Positions 5,427 through 5,833 of a stretch of DNA of 5,833 bases are shown in pieces. The stretch spans positions 1 through 5,833 of the forward strand of contig JANMCC010000334.1 of NCBI GenBank assembly GCA_031360885.1, read 5' to 3'. This stretch comes from Schlegelella_A sp031360885 (GTDB lineage Bacteria > Pseudomonadota > Gammaproteobacteria > Burkholderiales > Burkholderiaceae_C). A model generated the notes under the pieces. That model was given only the letters and a program-made list of their open reading frames with translations, was not told the origin of the DNA and did no database searches. The stretch's first letter is position 1. Every line of letters begins with the position of its first letter. Position numbers and translations under genes: made by a program.

Positions 5427-5833
5427 ATGGAACTCACAGGATTGGTCGGTTGGCGCGGCATGGTCGGCTCCGTGCTGCTCGACCGAATGCAGGCCGAAGG
5501 CGACTTCCAGCTGATCGAGCCTCTCTTCTTCAGCACCAGCGACAAGGGCGGCAGCGCACCGAAGTTCGCGAAGAACGAAACCCGGCTGCAGGACGCCTAC
5601 GACATCGAGGCGCTCAAGCGCTGCCGCACCATCATCACCTGCCAGGGCGGCGAGTACACCAAGGACGTCTACCCGCGGCTGCGCGCCGCCGGCTGGAACG
5701 GCTGGTGGATCGACGCCGCCAAGACCCTGCGCATGCAGGACGACGCGGTCATCGTCCTCGACCCGGTGAACCTCGGCGTGATCAAGGACGCGATGCGCCG
5801 CGGCGTGCGCAACTACATCGGCGGCAACTGCAC
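5427..5833 (+). CDS. asd: Aspartate-semialdehyde dehydrogenase (3' end missing)
   Basis: Asd reduces L-aspartyl-4-phosphate to aspartate semialdehyde with NADPH, the branch point to lysine, diaminopimelate, threonine and methionine. The visible 135 residues align without gaps to E. coli Asd as I recall it. They show the nucleotide-binding motif GLVGWRGMVGSVL (5-17), the FFSTS stretch (34-38) near the NADP phosphate, TCQGGEYT (71-78), WIDAAKTLRM (94-103) and LDPVNLGVI (111-119). The last complete codon is C135 in IGGNC, the catalytic cysteine, and the frame runs off the window. The ATG at 5427 is chosen because it matches E. coli numbering exactly and has AGGG 8 bases before it. An in-frame ATG at 5376 would add 17 residues but has no ribosome site. 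The gap to leuB is 87 bases. Confidence 0.96.
   Translation, partial: MELTGLVGWRGMVGSVLLDRMQAEGDFQLIEPLFFSTSDKGGSAPKFAKNETRLQDAYDIEALKRCRTIITCQGGEYTKDVYPRLRAAGWNGWWIDAAKTLRMQDDAVIVLDPVNLGVIKDAMRRGVRNYIGGNC

Overview
This G+C-rich window, with strongly G/C-ending codons, comes from core metabolism of a bacterium. I read it as most likely Betaproteobacteria (Burkholderiales or a near relative). The reasons are gammaproteobacterial-type SdhB, GltA and Asd proteins, the order sdhB-sdhE-gltA followed by leuC-leuD-leuB-asd, and -10 elements of the TAGAAT/TACAAT kind. The lineage call is inference from gene order and remembered sequences, not from a search.

The left part (1-2077) is the end of a succinate dehydrogenase operon fused to citrate synthase. 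It holds the C-terminal two-thirds of SdhB (the FeS subunit), the FAD-assembly factor SdhE, and a hexameric (type II) citrate synthase. The three genes overlap at their stop/start codons (TGATG, then ATGA), so they are almost certainly co-transcribed and translationally coupled. Together they join the entry step of the TCA cycle to its membrane-bound dehydrogenase.

An 82-base gap (2078-2159) holds a perfect 11-bp hairpin that probably ends the sdh-gltA transcript. It is followed by a TAGAAT box placed so that transcription would start at or next to the GTG of leuC.

The right part (2160-5833) is the leucine pathway: leuC and leuD (the two subunits of isopropylmalate isomerase) and leuB (3-isopropylmalate dehydrogenase), packed with a 1-base gap and a 4-base overlap. 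An 87-base gap with inverted repeats follows. Then comes the 5' part of asd (aspartate-semialdehyde dehydrogenase), cut by the window edge just after its catalytic cysteine codon. The leu genes turn 2-isopropylmalate into the 2-oxo acid precursor of leucine. Asd feeds lysine, threonine, methionine and diaminopimelate synthesis.

The whole window is on the + strand. Both intergenic gaps are under 100 bases. I see no mobile element, CRISPR, tRNA or rRNA, and no evidence for an undescribed system. The points worth a second look are regulatory: a possibly leaderless leuC, a TACAAT box inside leuB made of codons that are unusual for this DNA, an asd leader that could hide its ribosome site, and an extended LeuB tail in the same frame as asd.
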